Source: Cohnella hashimotonis (GTDB lineage Bacteria; Bacillota; Bacilli; Paenibacillales; Paenibacillaceae). From it: DNA of 64,000 bases. The notes under the pieces are model-generated. The model did no database searches, was not told the origin of the DNA, and was given only the letters and a program-made list of their open reading frames with translations. The stretch covers positions 2,914,001-2,978,000 of the forward strand of contig NZ_JAGRPV010000001.1 of NCBI RefSeq assembly GCF_030014955.1, in the 5' to 3' direction. The number at the start of each line of letters is the position of its first letter. The first letter of the stretch is position 1. Of the stretch, positions 8,198 to 18,869 are shown one piece after another. The translations under genes were made by a program, and so were the position numbers.

Positions 8198-8236
8198 AAA
8201 TCTTTCAAGCCGTCTCCCTGCGAAAAAACCTAATAT
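8198..8236 (+). promoter_or_regulatory. Activator-type promoter of the GH172 gene (box plus -10)
   Basis: AAATCTTTCAAGCC at 8198-8211 matches the AAATCGTTCAACC box found before three other units in this island. A TAATAT -10 follows at 8231, exactly 30 bp after the first T of TCTTTCA, the same spacing as at the other three sites. There is no acceptable -35. A weaker distal match (TATTTCA at 8146) lies 55 bp upstream. Confidence 0.45.
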
Positions 8237-8302
8237 AGGTGAAGGAGCCGCGGCTTTGCGGCCGCGCGCCGATTATGTGCAGACGCGGAGGTAACGATAT
8301 TA

Positions 8303-10201
8303 ATGCGCAACGATATGAAGACGCCGAGAGGACTGTCCAGCCTGGAGCGGTTCGATCTCCTGCCCCTGCTTCGGGACGGCGTGCAGGTTCACTACGAAGG
8401 CAGCATCGACAAGCAAGGCTACAACGCGGATTGGGACTGGCTGCTGTACAAGGATGGCGGCGAATACGTTATCTTTGATGTCGACGGACCGGGCTGCATT
8501 TACAATTTCGTGCAGCACCGCTATCCGGACAGCCCGGAGCCGACGTTTCGCTTTTATTTCGATGGAGAGACTTCTCCCCGCTTCGAGATCAAGCACTCCG
8601 AATTCGGAGCGAAGGCGCCGTTCGTTGCGCCGCTTGCAGGCGCCTATCTCGGGCCGGAAGAAGGCGGGCGCGGTCCCATCCGCGTCGTACGAAGCTTCGT
8701 GCCGATGCCGTACGCGAGATCGTGCAAAATTACGACGGATATTCGCTTGAAGGGTGCGGCCAAAGGCGACGGCGGATGGGGACATGTCGTCTATCATGCG
8801 TACGCGGAAGGAGACGACGAGCTTATAACGTTCACCGGCGAGGAGTCGTACGATCGTACGCTCGACATCTGGAGGCGCGTCGGCGAAGATCCGAAGCCGG
8901 ATATGGCCTCGGAGATGACCGCTCACCGGGAGCTCTTCATATCGGCGGGCGGCTCGGCCGTCGTCTTCGAGGCGGAAGGCGCGGGCTGCATCGTCTCAAT
9001 GCTGGCCGAGACGCCCGGGATCGGCGCGCACGATCTGTGGGTACGCGCGACGTGGGACGGGCATGAGTCGCCGGACGTAGAAAGTCCGCTCGGCGCCTTC
9101 TTCGGCAACGAGCTGGGGATCAACGCAATCGGCATCCTTTCCCACGGCACCCGCGCGGACGGCGTCTCGTATAACTACTTCCCGATGCCGTTCTGGCGGA
9201 GCGCAAAGGTCGAGCTCGTGAATAAGGGCGAAGCGGATATTCGGATCGCTAGGTGGGACGTAAGCCATACGTCGGAAAAAGCCACGCTCTCGCGATATCC
9301 CGAAGGCCGCACAGGTTACTTCCGCGCCTCGTCCTATCGCGAATCCAAGGCAACGCGAGGAGCGGATGCCGTCATCGGTCGGATCGAAGGGAAGGGGCAC
9401 ATGGTCGCGGCTCAGGTCACCGCGTTTGCCCGCAAGCCCGGTATCGTAAGCTGCGAAGGCGACGTTCGCGTCTATATCGACGGCATTGCGACGCCGCAGA
9501 TCGAGAGCGACGGCTCGGAGAGCTATGTCTGCTACGGCTGGGGTTTCCCGACGCCGCCGGAGACGAATCCGTCAAGCGGGTACGACGGTCTGCCGGACAA
9601 CCCGTGGTCGATGGTTCGACTGTGCGCGGGAGATTGCTATCCGTTCCGGGAACAGTTAATATTCGGCATCGAATCGGGCGATTATAACAATCAGTATTTG
9701 CGGCATTCGGGCATTTTGTTCTATTACGGCATAGATACGCCCGGCCTGCTGCTCACCGACGAGCTCGATATCGGGGATCGCGGGTCCGAGGAAGCGCACG
9801 GCTACGTCGCAAGCGGCGGACGGGGCAGTTATTCGCTCGAGAGCGGCTACGAGGACGGAACGCATCGTCTGCTGAAGGACACGGGCAGAGAGACCGAGGG
9901 CTACAGCGAATTTACGGTCGCGATCGATCCGCGCAACGCCGGGGTCAGGCTTCGCCGCCGATCCGACCAGATCACGGGAAGACAGCGGGCGCATGTGTAC
10001 GTCGACGGCGAGCGCGTCGAATCGCGCAGCTGGTACTTTGCGGACCGCAATCCGTACAAGCGCTGGCTGGAAGATGAATTCGAGATTCCGTCCAGGCATA
10101 CGGCGGGCAAGACGGATATCACGGTGCGGCTTGTATTCGAGCAGGAAGGCGAGAGTCGTGTCTGGAACGAATTTTATTATTGGATTTACTCGCTTGTATA
10201 A
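8303..10201 (+). CDS. DUF2961/GH172-family glycoside hydrolase-like protein
   Basis: A 632-residue cytoplasmic protein with no signal peptide. The N-terminal 370 residues match the DUF2961 family, now classed as GH172: LSSLERFDLLPLL near the start, DVDGPGCIYNF, and the GWGHVVYHAYAEG region. Characterised members act on fructofuranosides or arabinofuranosides. The specificity here is not determined. The C-terminal 250 residues form an extra beta-rich domain. GGAGGT at 8287-8292 lies 10 bases before the ATG. The promoter carries the island's shared activator box, so it is probably induced with the neighbouring YesN/YesM system. Confidence 0.75.
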   Translation: MRNDMKTPRGLSSLERFDLLPLLRDGVQVHYEGSIDKQGYNADWDWLLYKDGGEYVIFDVDGPGCIYNFVQHRYPDSPEPTFRFYFDGETSPRFEIKHSEFGAKAPFVAPLAGAYLGPEEGGRGPIRVVRSFVPMPYARSCKITTDIRLKGAAKGDGGWGHVVYHAYAEGDDELITFTGEESYDRTLDIWRRVGEDPKPDMASEMTAHRELFISAGGSAVVFEAEGAGCIVSMLAETPGIGAHDLWVRATWDGHESPDVESPLGAFFGNELGINAIGILSHGTRADGVSYNYFPMPFWRSAKVELVNKGEADIRIARWDVSHTSEKATLSRYPEGRTGYFRASSYRESKATRGADAVIGRIEGKGHMVAAQVTAFARKPGIVSCEGDVRVYIDGIATPQIESDGSESYVCYGWGFPTPPETNPSSGYDGLPDNPWSMVRLCAGDCYPFREQLIFGIESGDYNNQYLRHSGILFYYGIDTPGLLLTDELDIGDRGSEEAHGYVASGGRGSYSLESGYEDGTHRLLKDTGRETEGYSEFTVAIDPRNAGVRLRRRSDQITGRQRAHVYVDGERVESRSWYFADRNPYKRWLEDEFEIPSRHTAGKTDITVRLVFEQEGESRVWNEFYYWIYSLV

Positions 10202-10209
10202 AAAAAGGA

Positions 10210-10240
10210 AGGCCGGCGCGGCTTGGAGGCGCCGGCCTTT
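10210..10240 (+). terminator. Intrinsic terminator after the GH172 gene
   Basis: AGGCCGGCGC and GCGCCGGCCT form a perfect 10-bp stem with a 9-base loop. An A tract precedes it and a short TTT follows. It lies 8 bases after the stop codon. Confidence 0.6.
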
Positions 10241-10269
10241 CGTCCGACGAGCAAAATCAAGTAAATCGT

Positions 10270-10309
10270 AAAATCGTTCAACCTCGGCTCGCTTGCTTCG
10301 ACTTATGAT
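10270..10309 (+). promoter_or_regulatory. Activator-type promoter of the YesN/YesM-like operon
   Basis: AAAATCGTTCAACC (10270-10283) is followed by TATGAT at 10304, 30 bp after the first T of TCGTTCA. The -35 position reads ACCTCG, which is very poor and suggests activator dependence. The regulator gene at 10433 would then control itself. Confidence 0.5.
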
Positions 10310-10432
10310 TAGAACACCGGAACGCTCCGCGACAACGCATGCGGCATATCAAGCATGCTTGTCCGCGGCACGCGAATCGGTTATATTCGAGGTCGAACGA
10401 AGGATAGCCGCACGGATCGGAGGGATGCCGCG

Positions 10433-12052
10433 ATGTACAAGGTGATGATCGTCGAGGATGAGATGCTCGTCCGCGTCGGACTGAGGAGCTCCGTCGACTG
10501 GAGCAAATACGGCATGGAGGTCGCGGCCGATCTGCCCGACGGACAGGCGGCATGGGACTATTACGAAAAAGAAAAGCCCGATATCGTTATTACCGATATC
10601 CGGATGCCGCGGATGGACGGCATGCAGCTGATCGAACGGATTCGCGAAGCGGACAAGACAACGCGAATCGTCGTTCTTTCCTGCCTGGAAGAATTCGATC
10701 TGGCGCGCCGGGCCATGTCGCTTGGCGTATCCCATTATATATTAAAGCTCACGATGACCGAGGCGGAGATCGGCGGCGTCCTGGAGGGCGTGCGCCGCAG
10801 CCTTGACGAACAGAGCGCGCGCGGCCAGCCGGGCGAAGGCAAGCCGCACCCCTCCAACCTTGATCTGGTGAAGGAGAAGATGCTCAAGGATTTTCTGTTT
10901 TACAACATCTTCTCCGCCGATGAATTCGAGCGCTTCGTCGTCCAACACAGCTTGCGCCTTCAACCGGTCCGGCTGGTCGCCTGCAAGATGGAGCTTGACC
11001 GCTTCGCGCGGATTCAGGAGAAGTTCAAGGACGAGCACGGTCATCTGATCAAGATGACGCTGCTTAACGTGCTCGGGGAGATCGCTTCCGCCGCGTGCCG
11101 CGGGGAGGCGTTCTGCATCGACGACAAGCATTACGTCATCTTGCTGTCTTTCGAGGACGTGGCGTCCGAGCAGTCGATCCAGCAGGAAACCCATGCGATC
11201 CTCAGCCGCATCCAGGAAGCGATCTCGACTTACTTCGGCGCGTCGGCGTCGTTTGGCGTCAGCGGCATCCGAAGCGGCTACAAAAACCTGCCCGCGCTAT
11301 ATGCCGATGCAGGCAAGGCGCTGAGACATAAATTTTTGACCGGCACCGGACAAATGCATCGCGTCGGTCAACTGCCCGACCTAGCCGGCGTGCGCGCCCG
11401 CATCGCCCGTCTTCGGGATGCCGCGCCGCTGCGCGCGCTGCTGTCCCCGATCAAGCTGAAGGAATACGAGGCGTACCTGACGTCGCTCGAGGCGTCCCTG
11501 ACCGACGACCGCAAGACGATCGAGTCGCTTCTCTTTCATTTTCTTCAATGGGTGGGCACGAGTCTGTACAATGACGGACAAAATGAAAAAACGCTCCTCA
11601 TGAACGTCACGGGACAGCTCGAGGAGGCGGATACGCTGCTTGAAATGCTCGATTGCGTATCCGTTTTTTTCGCCGAAATCGTCGAGGAAACGCGCAACCG
11701 GCTGCACATGAGCAGCGACATCACCAAGGCGATCCAGTACATCAAGCAGCATTACAAAGAAAACATCAGCCTCCAGGCGGTCGCCGACCACGTGAATCTC
11801 AGCTTCAGCTATTTGAGCTTTCTGTTCAAAAAGGAGCTGCAGATCACGTTTATCGACTACCTCAACAGGTACCGGATCGAACGGGCCAAGGAGCTGATGG
11901 CTTCAACGCAGATGAAGTCTTACGATATCGCGGTCGAGGTCGGTTTTTCGCCGGAGTATACGTACTTCAGCAAGGTTTTTAAAAAAGTGACGGGATTGAA
12001 CCCGAACGATTACCGCAGGCAGCGGACGAGCGGCCAGGCGGCCGCCGAATGA
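10433..12052 (+). CDS. YesN-type response regulator with AraC output domain
   Basis: A 539-residue transcription factor. The N-terminal receiver (1-120) has the acidic pair at 8-10 and phospho-acceptor Asp55 in IVITDIRMP. The middle region is a long regulatory linker. The C-terminal 100 residues form two AraC helix-turn-helix motifs: ISLQAVADHVNLSFSYLSFLF and YDIAVEVGFSPEYTYFSKVFK. The start is ATG 10433 behind GGAGGG at 10419-10424; an in-frame start further upstream has no ribosome site. It overlaps the kinase gene by 4 bases. Regulators of this type usually activate neighbouring sugar transport and hydrolase genes, and four promoters here share a candidate binding box. Confidence 0.92.
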   Translation: MYKVMIVEDEMLVRVGLRSSVDWSKYGMEVAADLPDGQAAWDYYEKEKPDIVITDIRMPRMDGMQLIERIREADKTTRIVVLSCLEEFDLARRAMSLGVSHYILKLTMTEAEIGGVLEGVRRSLDEQSARGQPGEGKPHPSNLDLVKEKMLKDFLFYNIFSADEFERFVVQHSLRLQPVRLVACKMELDRFARIQEKFKDEHGHLIKMTLLNVLGEIASAACRGEAFCIDDKHYVILLSFEDVASEQSIQQETHAILSRIQEAISTYFGASASFGVSGIRSGYKNLPALYADAGKALRHKFLTGTGQMHRVGQLPDLAGVRARIARLRDAAPLRALLSPIKLKEYEAYLTSLEASLTDDRKTIESLLFHFLQWVGTSLYNDGQNEKTLLMNVTGQLEEADTLLEMLDCVSVFFAEIVEETRNRLHMSSDITKAIQYIKQHYKENISLQAVADHVNLSFSYLSFLFKKELQITFIDYLNRYRIERAKELMASTQMKSYDIAVEVGFSPEYTYFSKVFKKVTGLNPNDYRRQRTSGQAAAE

Positions 12053-13863
12053 AGCTTCCGCACGCGTTCCGAAGCCTTCGTTCGCAGCTCGTGCTGTCGT
12101 ACATGCTCATCAGCGTGCTCGTGCTGTCCGCCGGCACGTACTACGTTTATTCTTTTATGCTGAACCAGATTCGCGCGCAAAACGAACGGCTGCTTCTGCA
12201 GCAATTCCAGCAGGTCGATCACAACGTCCACGGCGTCGTCAGCGAAGTGGATCGGCTGTCCAACCTGTTCTGGGTCGACGAGCAGATTCAGTATTTGCTC
12301 CAGAACATCTCCGACAAGCGCAACGTCGACTTCGTCAACTATCAGAATCTGCTGCAAAACCGCATCGAGACGTTTATTTTCAACTACAACTACATTCATT
12401 CGATTTATCTCACCGCGGAGCAGCAGGGCGTCGTCGGCGGCAATGCGGGACAGACCCTCGTGCAGACGGAGGAGGAATGGGTGCGGCTGTTTTTCAAGTC
12501 GGACGCCTATATGCGTTCCCAGCTCGAATTTCCCAAGCTCATCGTGCAGGGCAACGTAAAGGAGTCTTATTACAACCCGTACAAGACCGGACCGAACGAC
12601 GCCACGCTGGTCAGCATGCTGCGCGGCGTGCGCAGCATTTACGAGCCTCGGACGAGCGGGACGCTGATATTCAACATCGACGAGCGTTATCTCGCCTCCA
12701 TGTACGCGTCCGATCTTAAGCCCGAAGACGGGGACATGTTTATCGTGGACAAGGACGGCGTTATCGTATCCAGCAACAACAAGGAGAAGATCGGGAAGGC
12801 GAGTCCGTTCGCGCCGCAAAAGGAGGGGGCGCCGGCTTACGGAAGCCGCGACGAGAAGGGCGGGAGCGTCCAGACGGTCTATTACAGGCTGCAGGACGCG
12901 GACTGGTATATCCTGAAGGAAGTGCCGCTCGGTCTTTATGCCGACCAGATTTACAAAATGCAGCGTGCCGTCGCGCTCTTTTTTATCGTCAGCCTGCTCA
13001 TCATGTTCGCGCTCTCTTACGTGTGGCTGCGCAAGATCATGAATCCGCTGCAGGTGCTGTCCGGCAAGATGAAGGACATGAGCCGGGGGGAGCTCGGCGT
13101 CACCTTCGACCGCGTGCCGGACAACGAGCTCGGGACGGTTATCCGGCGGTTCAACGAGATGTCGCTCAGCATCGTGGAGCTGATCGATAAAAACAACAGC
13201 ATGCAGGAGCAGAAGCGGGAGACGGAGATCGAATCGCTGCAATACCAGATCAACCCGCATTTTCTGTACAACACGCTGAATATGGTCCGTTGGATGGCGA
13301 ACATGAAAAAAACGGACGATATCGAACGCAGCATCGTGGCGCTGGGCAATCTGCTCCGCCCGGTATTCTCGAGCAAGGATCCGATGTGCGAGCTGCGGGA
13401 CGAACTGGCTTACTTGACGCACTATATCGGCATTATCAACCTGCGGTTCAACGACAGCGTCCTGTTCGACATCGACGTGGACGAGACGACCGCTTCGTGC
13501 CTGGTGCCGCGATTCATCCTGCAGCCGCTCGTGGAAAATTCGATCGCTTCCGGACAGCGGGAAGAAGAGCAGGAAATATTTATATCCATTCACGCCAAGT
13601 CGGACGACGGCGAGCTGCGGATCGTCGTCAGCGATTCGGGCACCGGCATTCCGCAGGACCTGCTAGAGGAGCTTAACCGCAGGTTCGAAACGGGCGAAGC
13701 GTACGAGTCGGCGGGCGGCGGCAGCGGCATCGGGCTGCGCAACGTGAACAAGCGCATCCGCCTTTATTTCGGCGAACAGTACGGCTTGCGCTTCGTTCCG
13801 CGCGACAAGGGGGCGGAGGTCGTTGTCCGCATGCCTTCGCTCCAGGCCGGGGGACAGGATTAA
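12049..13863 (+). CDS. YesM-type sensor histidine kinase
   Basis: A 604-residue membrane kinase. The first helix (about 14-36) and a second near residues 305-325 bracket a large extracellular Cache-like sensor domain. A HAMP linker follows. The His_kinase domain carries the family motif YQINPHFLYNTLN with His404, and a GHKL ATPase domain has FILQPLVENSI, DSGTGIP and GSGIGLRNVNKRI. It senses an extracellular signal, probably a carbohydrate or its complex with the binding protein, and phosphorylates the regulator it overlaps. Confidence 0.92.
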   Translation: MKLPHAFRSLRSQLVLSYMLISVLVLSAGTYYVYSFMLNQIRAQNERLLLQQFQQVDHNVHGVVSEVDRLSNLFWVDEQIQYLLQNISDKRNVDFVNYQNLLQNRIETFIFNYNYIHSIYLTAEQQGVVGGNAGQTLVQTEEEWVRLFFKSDAYMRSQLEFPKLIVQGNVKESYYNPYKTGPNDATLVSMLRGVRSIYEPRTSGTLIFNIDERYLASMYASDLKPEDGDMFIVDKDGVIVSSNNKEKIGKASPFAPQKEGAPAYGSRDEKGGSVQTVYYRLQDADWYILKEVPLGLYADQIYKMQRAVALFFIVSLLIMFALSYVWLRKIMNPLQVLSGKMKDMSRGELGVTFDRVPDNELGTVIRRFNEMSLSIVELIDKNNSMQEQKRETEIESLQYQINPHFLYNTLNMVRWMANMKKTDDIERSIVALGNLLRPVFSSKDPMCELRDELAYLTHYIGIINLRFNDSVLFDIDVDETTASCLVPRFILQPLVENSIASGQREEEQEIFISIHAKSDDGELRIVVSDSGTGIPQDLLEELNRRFETGEAYESAGGGSGIGLRNVNKRIRLYFGEQYGLRFVPRDKGAEVVVRMPSLQAGGQD

Positions 13864-13880
13864 ATTTCGGCAACGATTGG

Positions 13881-13911
13881 CCTCGCCCGTTCGGGCGGGG
13901 TCTTTTTTTTT
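13881..13911 (+). terminator. Intrinsic terminator of the YesN/YesM-like operon
   Basis: CCTCGCCCG and CGGGCGGGG form a tight stem with a 2-base loop, followed by TC and a run of nine T residues. It lies 17 bases after the stop codon. Confidence 0.85.
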
Positions 13912-13947
13912 AATTTGTCTTGTGACGCAGCTACTTGAACAGGTTAA

Positions 13948-14041
13948 AAAATCGTTCAACCGGCAATTGCGGCGATTGCGCTCTTTTTTCAATCGGATCG
14001 CGAGATCGTTCATATGAACCTGAATGCCGAGCGATTATGTT
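13948..14041 (+). promoter_or_regulatory. Activator-type promoter of the modular glycosidase gene (two boxes)
   Basis: A distal box AAAATCGTTCAACC (13948-13961) and a proximal box GAGATCGTTCAT (14002-14013) lie 54 bp apart. The -10 TATGTT at 14036 is 30 bp after the T of the proximal TCGTTCA and is followed by GAGG. The promoter at 18870-18981 aligns with it without gaps from the proximal box to the -10. Confidence 0.55.
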
Positions 14042-14163
14042 GAGGAAGACGGGGAGCCGATTGGCGCCCGCAGGTCATATTCGAAAAGCGGAGGTGAGCG
14101 GACGGCACGGTTTTGTAAGCGGTTACCGTTTATAGACACCCTCTAAAAGGAGCGATTGTTAGG

Positions 14164-17100
14164 ATGAAGATCAAAAAATCCAGGTTCGGCGTGCTGGGAG
14201 CCGCGGCGCTATTGCTGTCCGCCCTGCTGCCGGCCGGCGCGGGTACGGGGAGCGCCGCAGCGGCGGAGACGGCGGCAACGGAAAACGTCACGGTCAGCAT
14301 CGATACGGGCAACGTCATCAACGATGATTTTCTCGGCGTCGGCGTGAACGTCATGCCGCTCGCGCTTATGCCGAAGTCCGCAAGCTACGGGTACGACGGG
14401 CCGGAATGGGAGATCGACAGGAAGCGGATCGGCACGATCAAGCCGAAAGTCGCAAGGCTTTGGTTCCAGGTCGATTGGGTGGAAAAAGAGAAGGGCGTCT
14501 ATGACTTCGACAGCGAGGAGATGGCGGATGTCTACCCGTACCTCGATGCGCTCAAGGCGGCCGGCACCGAGATCGAGCTCAACTTCGGCTGGAAAAACGG
14601 CGAGGAAATTCACGACTGGTTCGGCCTGCCGGGCGTCGATCCTTGGACGAGCGCGCCGGCGGACGTCGACGATTTCGCCGAATCGGCATCGAATACGCTC
14701 AAGGAGCTCATCGACGAACGCGGCTACGATAATATCAAGTACCTGACGTTCTACAACGAGCCCAATGGCAGCTGGGATTTCGAGACCGGCGGCGACAAGG
14801 CGAACCAGCAGCAGTACTACGCCAATATCGTCACGAAGGTCAGCCAGCGGCTCTCCGCGGACGGGCTGCGGGACCGGATCGGCATCTGGGCGCCGGAGGA
14901 GACGAGCGCGACGGACTGGACGACCGCGCTGCATACGCTTGCGGACGCGCATATCGACGGCTACAGCTTCCATATGTACGGCGCGTCGTACGAGAGCCTC
15001 GGCAGCGAGATTGCGGCCCGCAAGGCGGCCGTCTCGCCGAAGAAGGTACAGATGACGGAATTCGGCTGGTCGGCGGACGATGCCAGCGGCTGGAACTCCG
15101 GCTTCGCCAACTACGTCATTCGAGGCGCGAACGAAGGCCTTCAGTCGGCGCTCGTCTGGCAGCTGAACGGCGTCTGGAGCACCGACCCGCTCGGCGACGT
15201 CAACGGCAACTACACGATGTGGGATTCGGTCGTGCAGGGACTTGCGGCCAAGCGGACGTTTTATTCGGCCGGACTTCTCAATCGGTACGTACCTGCGCAC
15301 AGCGACGTCGTCAAAGTACAGTCGAGCTCGCCGGACGTTCGCGCGGCCGCCTTTAAGACGGACGGCGGCGATTATGCGATTCTCGTCGAGAGCAAGGCAG
15401 GCGCGCCGAAGGATATTACGTTCGACTTCGGCGGCACGGCGATCGGCAAGACGTTCGTTAAGCACGCTTACAGCGATTCGGTCGCAAGAGACGGCAACGC
15501 GCTGCTTCCGCCCGCTTCCGGCAGCTTCGCGGCGACGGACACGTTCAGCGACGGGAACGTCGGAGCCGATTACAACTTCGCGATCTACACGACCGAAGCA
15601 TCGCAGACGCAGGTCGAACTGACGCCGGTCGAAGCCAAGGTGACGGGCGGCGAGACGCTGCAGCTGTCGGCTGACGTCATCGACAATGCGGGCGGCGTGA
15701 GCTGGAGCGTGATCGGGTCCGGCAACGGCACGATTGACGCGAATGGCTTGTATACGGCTCCCGACGTGGATACGGAGCGCCAGGTCGCGATCAAGGCGGT
15801 TAGCCAGGCGAATCCGGACGGCTACAATATCGCCAGCGTCACGGTGACGCCGAGATCGCTGCCGACGCGCGTCGACGCGCCCGAGATTAGCCTTCCCTAC
15901 GGCGTATACGATTCGTCGGAGGCCGTCACGCTCACGACGGGCACGCCCGGCGCCGAGATCCGGTACACGATCGACGGCAGCACGCCGAACGCGTCTTCGC
16001 CGCTCTACGAGCGGCCGGTTATTCTGAAGACGTCCACGACGCAGCTGTTCAAGGCCAGAGCTTTTAAAGCCGGGCTCGATCCGTCCGGCACGACGTCCGC
16101 ATTCTACCGCATTCTCGACGTCAGCGTCGCGCCGGACGGCTATCAGTTCTGCGCTTACGAAGGCGGCGAGTGCTACTACGAAGGCGAGGGCATCGTCGCA
16201 TATGGAGCGGACGGCCTGTTCAACTACAAGATCGCGACAGGCGGCACTGACTGCACGGCCGCTGTATTCGGCGATCCGAATCCCGGAGCGGCCAAGCGCT
16301 GCTACTACAGCGCGAACGTGCCGGACGAACTGCCTCTCGTTACGTTTTACAATGCGGGCTTTGAAAAGCCGGCGGTCGCGAGCTACCGCAACGGGCCGTT
16401 CACGAACGGCTGGGTGTTCAGCGACCATACGGGCGTGCACAGCAATACGAGCGCGTTCGCGCCGCCACCCGCGCCGCAAGGGGTGCAAAGCATGTACCTG
16501 AAAACCGACGGCGGCATCGACGGAAACTTCTATCAGGAGATTAACTTCAAGCCGGGCGAGTACCAGGTTTCCTTTAAAGCAGCCAACCGTACGAGCTTCG
16601 GCGGGCAGCAGACGTTCGACGTGTACTTCGACAGCGAGCTGATCGGCAGCTTCGCGCCGTCCGGCGCCTACACGACGTTCCGCACCGACAGCTTCGAGAC
16701 GGCTGGCGGCAAGCATACGATCAAATTCCAGGCTACCTCGCACACGGGCGACAATACCGCCTTCATCGACGCGGTCGAGATCGGCCTGCCGAAGCCGCCA
16801 GAGCCGGCGGCGCTGCTGAACGCGGGCTTCGAATCGCCGACGGTCACGGCTTCAAGCGGCGTGAAGGCTGGCGCCTTCGCGGACGGCTGGTCGTTCAACA
16901 ACAGAGCCGGCATCCAGAAGAACGGCTCGGCGTTCGGCGCGAAGGATGCGCCGGAAGGCGTTCAAACCGCGCTGATTCAGACCAACGGCGGACTTGCGGG
17001 CGAGATCAAGCAGACGCTCGGCTTTCCCGCCGGACGTTACAAGCTGTCGTTCCAGGCCGCGCGCCGCGGCTTTGGCGGCCAGCAAAGCTTCAACGTCTAC

Positions 17101-18753
17101 TACGACAATACGGTAATCGGCTCCTATACACCGACGTCGCAGGACTTCAAGGCGTTCAAGACCGGCGGCTTCGAGGTCGCGACGACAGGCAGCCACACGA
17201 TCAAATTCGCGGCGACGACGACGAGCGGGGACAACACGGCGTTTATCGACGACGTCAGGCTGATCCTGATCGAGGAGGTTGCCGACCAGACCGCGCTCGC
17301 GAGCAAAAAGAGCCAGATCGTCGCGGAAAATCTTCAGGCGGCCGACTTCACGGACGCCAGCTGGTCGGCGCTGCAAAGCGCGCTGACGGCGGCGGACGCC
17401 GTTCTGGCCGATGCGTACGCGACGCAAGCCGAGACGGATGCGGCTTTGTCGGGGCTGACCGCGGCGCGCGCGGGACTCACGGCGTTCGTGCCGTCGCTTG
17501 CGAACGGCGGCTTCGAGTCGCCTGCCGTCACGAGCTACCGCGTCGGACCGATGACGTACGACTGGACGTTTAACGGCCTGTCCGGCGTGCAAAAGAACGG
17601 CTCCGTATTCGGCGCGCCGACGGCGCCGGACGGTTCGCAAACCGCGCTGGTCACGTCCAAAAACGGCTCGCAAGGCGAGCTGTCGCAGGCGATCCGTTTT
17701 GCTGCAGGCACCTATAAGATCGCTTTCCAGGCTGCGCGCCGGGATTTCGGCGGACAGGTCGCCTTCGACGTCTATTACGATACGACGCTGCTCGCTTCCT
17801 TCTCGCCGACGAACAAGACGGCCTTTGCGGCGTTCGAGACCCCGATTTTTACCGCGGCCGCGGGCAATCATACGATACGCTTCGTCACGACGAACGCCTC
17901 GGGCGACAATACGGCATTTCTGGACGCGATCGCCGTCCAGCAGGCCGTGCCGCCTGCGGACCGGACGCAGCTCTCGGCCAAGCATGAGGCAATCACCGCG
18001 GAGGGCTTGAACGAAGCCGCCTATACGGCCGGCAGCTGGTCGGCGCTGCAGACGGCGCTGACCGCAGCCAGCGTGGCGCTCGCGAACGCGGCGTCGACGC
18101 AGAATCAGATCGACGCCGCGTTGTCCGAGCTGACGACGGCGCGCGCGGCCCTCGCCGCCGAGCCGCCGGCTGCCGCGAAGCCGGGCGTGGCGGTGCTGTC
18201 CAGCGACAACGGCTATGACACGGGGCTGCTCGACGGCGATTACAAAATCACGATGAATCTCTGGTACGGCGAAAACGCGACGATCTACAAGCTGTACGAG
18301 AACGATGCACTGATCGATACGCAGCGGCTCGTTAGCGCTTCTCCGGCAGCGCAGACGGCAAATACGCAACTTTCGGGGCGAGTCGACGGCACCTATCGTT
18401 ACCGGGCCGAGCTGATCAATGCGAAAGGGGCGACGTCAAGCGAGACGCTGACCGTTGTCGTCAAGGACGCGAAGCCGGGCAAGCCGGTGCTGTCCGCGAA
18501 CAATTGGGACGGAGACGGCAGCTATGACGTGACGATGAACCTGTGGTGGGGGACGAACGGCAGCGCGTATCGTTTGTACGAAAACGGCGTGCTGATCGAT
18601 ACGAAGACATTGTCAGCGGGCACGCCTGCCGCGCAAGCGGCGACGACGGCGATCGCGGGAAAAGCGCTGGGCAGCTATGAATACCGTGCCGAGCTTTCCA
18701 ACGCAGCCGGCGCGACGACAAGCGAGACGCTGCTCGTGCAAGTGACGAAGTAG
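14164..18753 (+). CDS. Large secreted modular glycoside hydrolase with three repeated lectin-like domains
   Basis: A 1529-residue exported protein. A signal peptide (about 1-38) precedes a TIM-barrel hydrolase domain of clan GH-A type (about 40-480; GH39-like). It has the acid/base Glu199 in YNEPNGSW and the nucleophile Glu299 in MTEFGWS. Then come a bacterial Ig-like domain (480-562), a chitobiase C-terminal-type domain ([11 protein letters not shown], 565-650) and a short Cys-containing segment. Three copies of a beta-sandwich module follow, starting AGFEKP or GGFESP near 728, 884 and 1113 and ending with [14 protein letters not shown]-like helical repeats sit near 1041 and 1265. Two C-terminal Ig/chitin-binding-like repeats contain LYENxxLIDT. 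No LPXTG or SLH anchor is seen. The polymer target is unknown. Confidence 0.8.
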   Translation: MKIKKSRFGVLGAAALLLSALLPAGAGTGSAAAAETAATENVTVSIDTGNVINDDFLGVGVNVMPLALMPKSASYGYDGPEWEIDRKRIGTIKPKVARLWFQVDWVEKEKGVYDFDSEEMADVYPYLDALKAAGTEIELNFGWKNGEEIHDWFGLPGVDPWTSAPADVDDFAESASNTLKELIDERGYDNIKYLTFYNEPNGSWDFETGGDKANQQQYYANIVTKVSQRLSADGLRDRIGIWAPEETSATDWTTALHTLADAHIDGYSFHMYGASYESLGSEIAARKAAVSPKKVQMTEFGWSADDASGWNSGFANYVIRGANEGLQSALVWQLNGVWSTDPLGDVNGNYTMWDSVVQGLAAKRTFYSAGLLNRYVPAHSDVVKVQSSSPDVRAAAFKTDGGDYAILVESKAGAPKDITFDFGGTAIGKTFVKHAYSDSVARDGNALLPPASGSFAATDTFSDGNVGADYNFAIYTTEASQTQVELTPVEAKVTGGETLQLSADVIDNAGGVSWSVIGSGNGTIDANGLYTAPDVDTERQVAIKAVSQANPDGYNIASVTVTPRSLPTRVDAPEISLPYGVYDSSEAVTLTTGTPGAEIRYTIDGSTPNASSPLYERPVILKTSTTQLFKARAFKAGLDPSGTTSAFYRILDVSVAPDGYQFCAYEGGECYYEGEGIVAYGADGLFNYKIATGGTDCTAAVFGDPNPGAAKRCYYSANVPDELPLVTFYNAGFEKPAVASYRNGPFTNGWVFSDHTGVHSNTSAFAPPPAPQGVQSMYLKTDGGIDGNFYQEINFKPGEYQVSFKAANRTSFGGQQTFDVYFDSELIGSFAPSGAYTTFRTDSFETAGGKHTIKFQATSHTGDNTAFIDAVEIGLPKPPEPAALLNAGFESPTVTASSGVKAGAFADGWSFNNRAGIQKNGSAFGAKDAPEGVQTALIQTNGGLAGEIKQTLGFPAGRYKLSFQAARRGFGGQQSFNVYYDNTVIGSYTPTSQDFKAFKTGGFEVATTGSHTIKFAATTTSGDNTAFIDDVRLILIEEVADQTALASKKSQIVAENLQAADFTDASWSALQSALTAADAVLADAYATQAETDAALSGLTAARAGLTAFVPSLANGGFESPAVTSYRVGPMTYDWTFNGLSGVQKNGSVFGAPTAPDGSQTALVTSKNGSQGELSQAIRFAAGTYKIAFQAARRDFGGQVAFDVYYDTTLLASFSPTNKTAFAAFETPIFTAAAGNHTIRFVTTNASGDNTAFLDAIAVQQAVPPADRTQLSAKHEAITAEGLNEAAYTAGSWSALQTALTAASVALANAASTQNQIDAALSELTTARAALAAEPPAAAKPGVAVLSSDNGYDTGLLDGDYKITMNLWYGENATIYKLYENDALIDTQRLVSASPAAQTANTQLSGRVDGTYRYRAELINAKGATSSETLTVVVKDAKPGKPVLSANNWDGDGSYDVTMNLWWGTNGSAYRLYENGVLIDTKTLSAGTPAAQAATTAIAGKALGSYEYRAELSNAAGATTSETLLVQVTK

Positions 18754-18869
18754 GTCAGAATAAGCAAGTTATATCAGGTTACTTATACGAGCCGCTTTGG
18801 CGCGCCGGCGAAGCCGGGAGCCAAGGCGGCTTTGTACATTCAGAATCAAGCCTCAGGCCCCCCTCCGCG

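Noticed and set aside
14209..16743. An 844-codon open frame on the minus strand opposite the modular glycosidase gene
   Set aside because: It mirrors the GC-rich codon pattern of the real gene, has an Arg/Ala/Val-rich composition, no ribosome site and no family resemblance.
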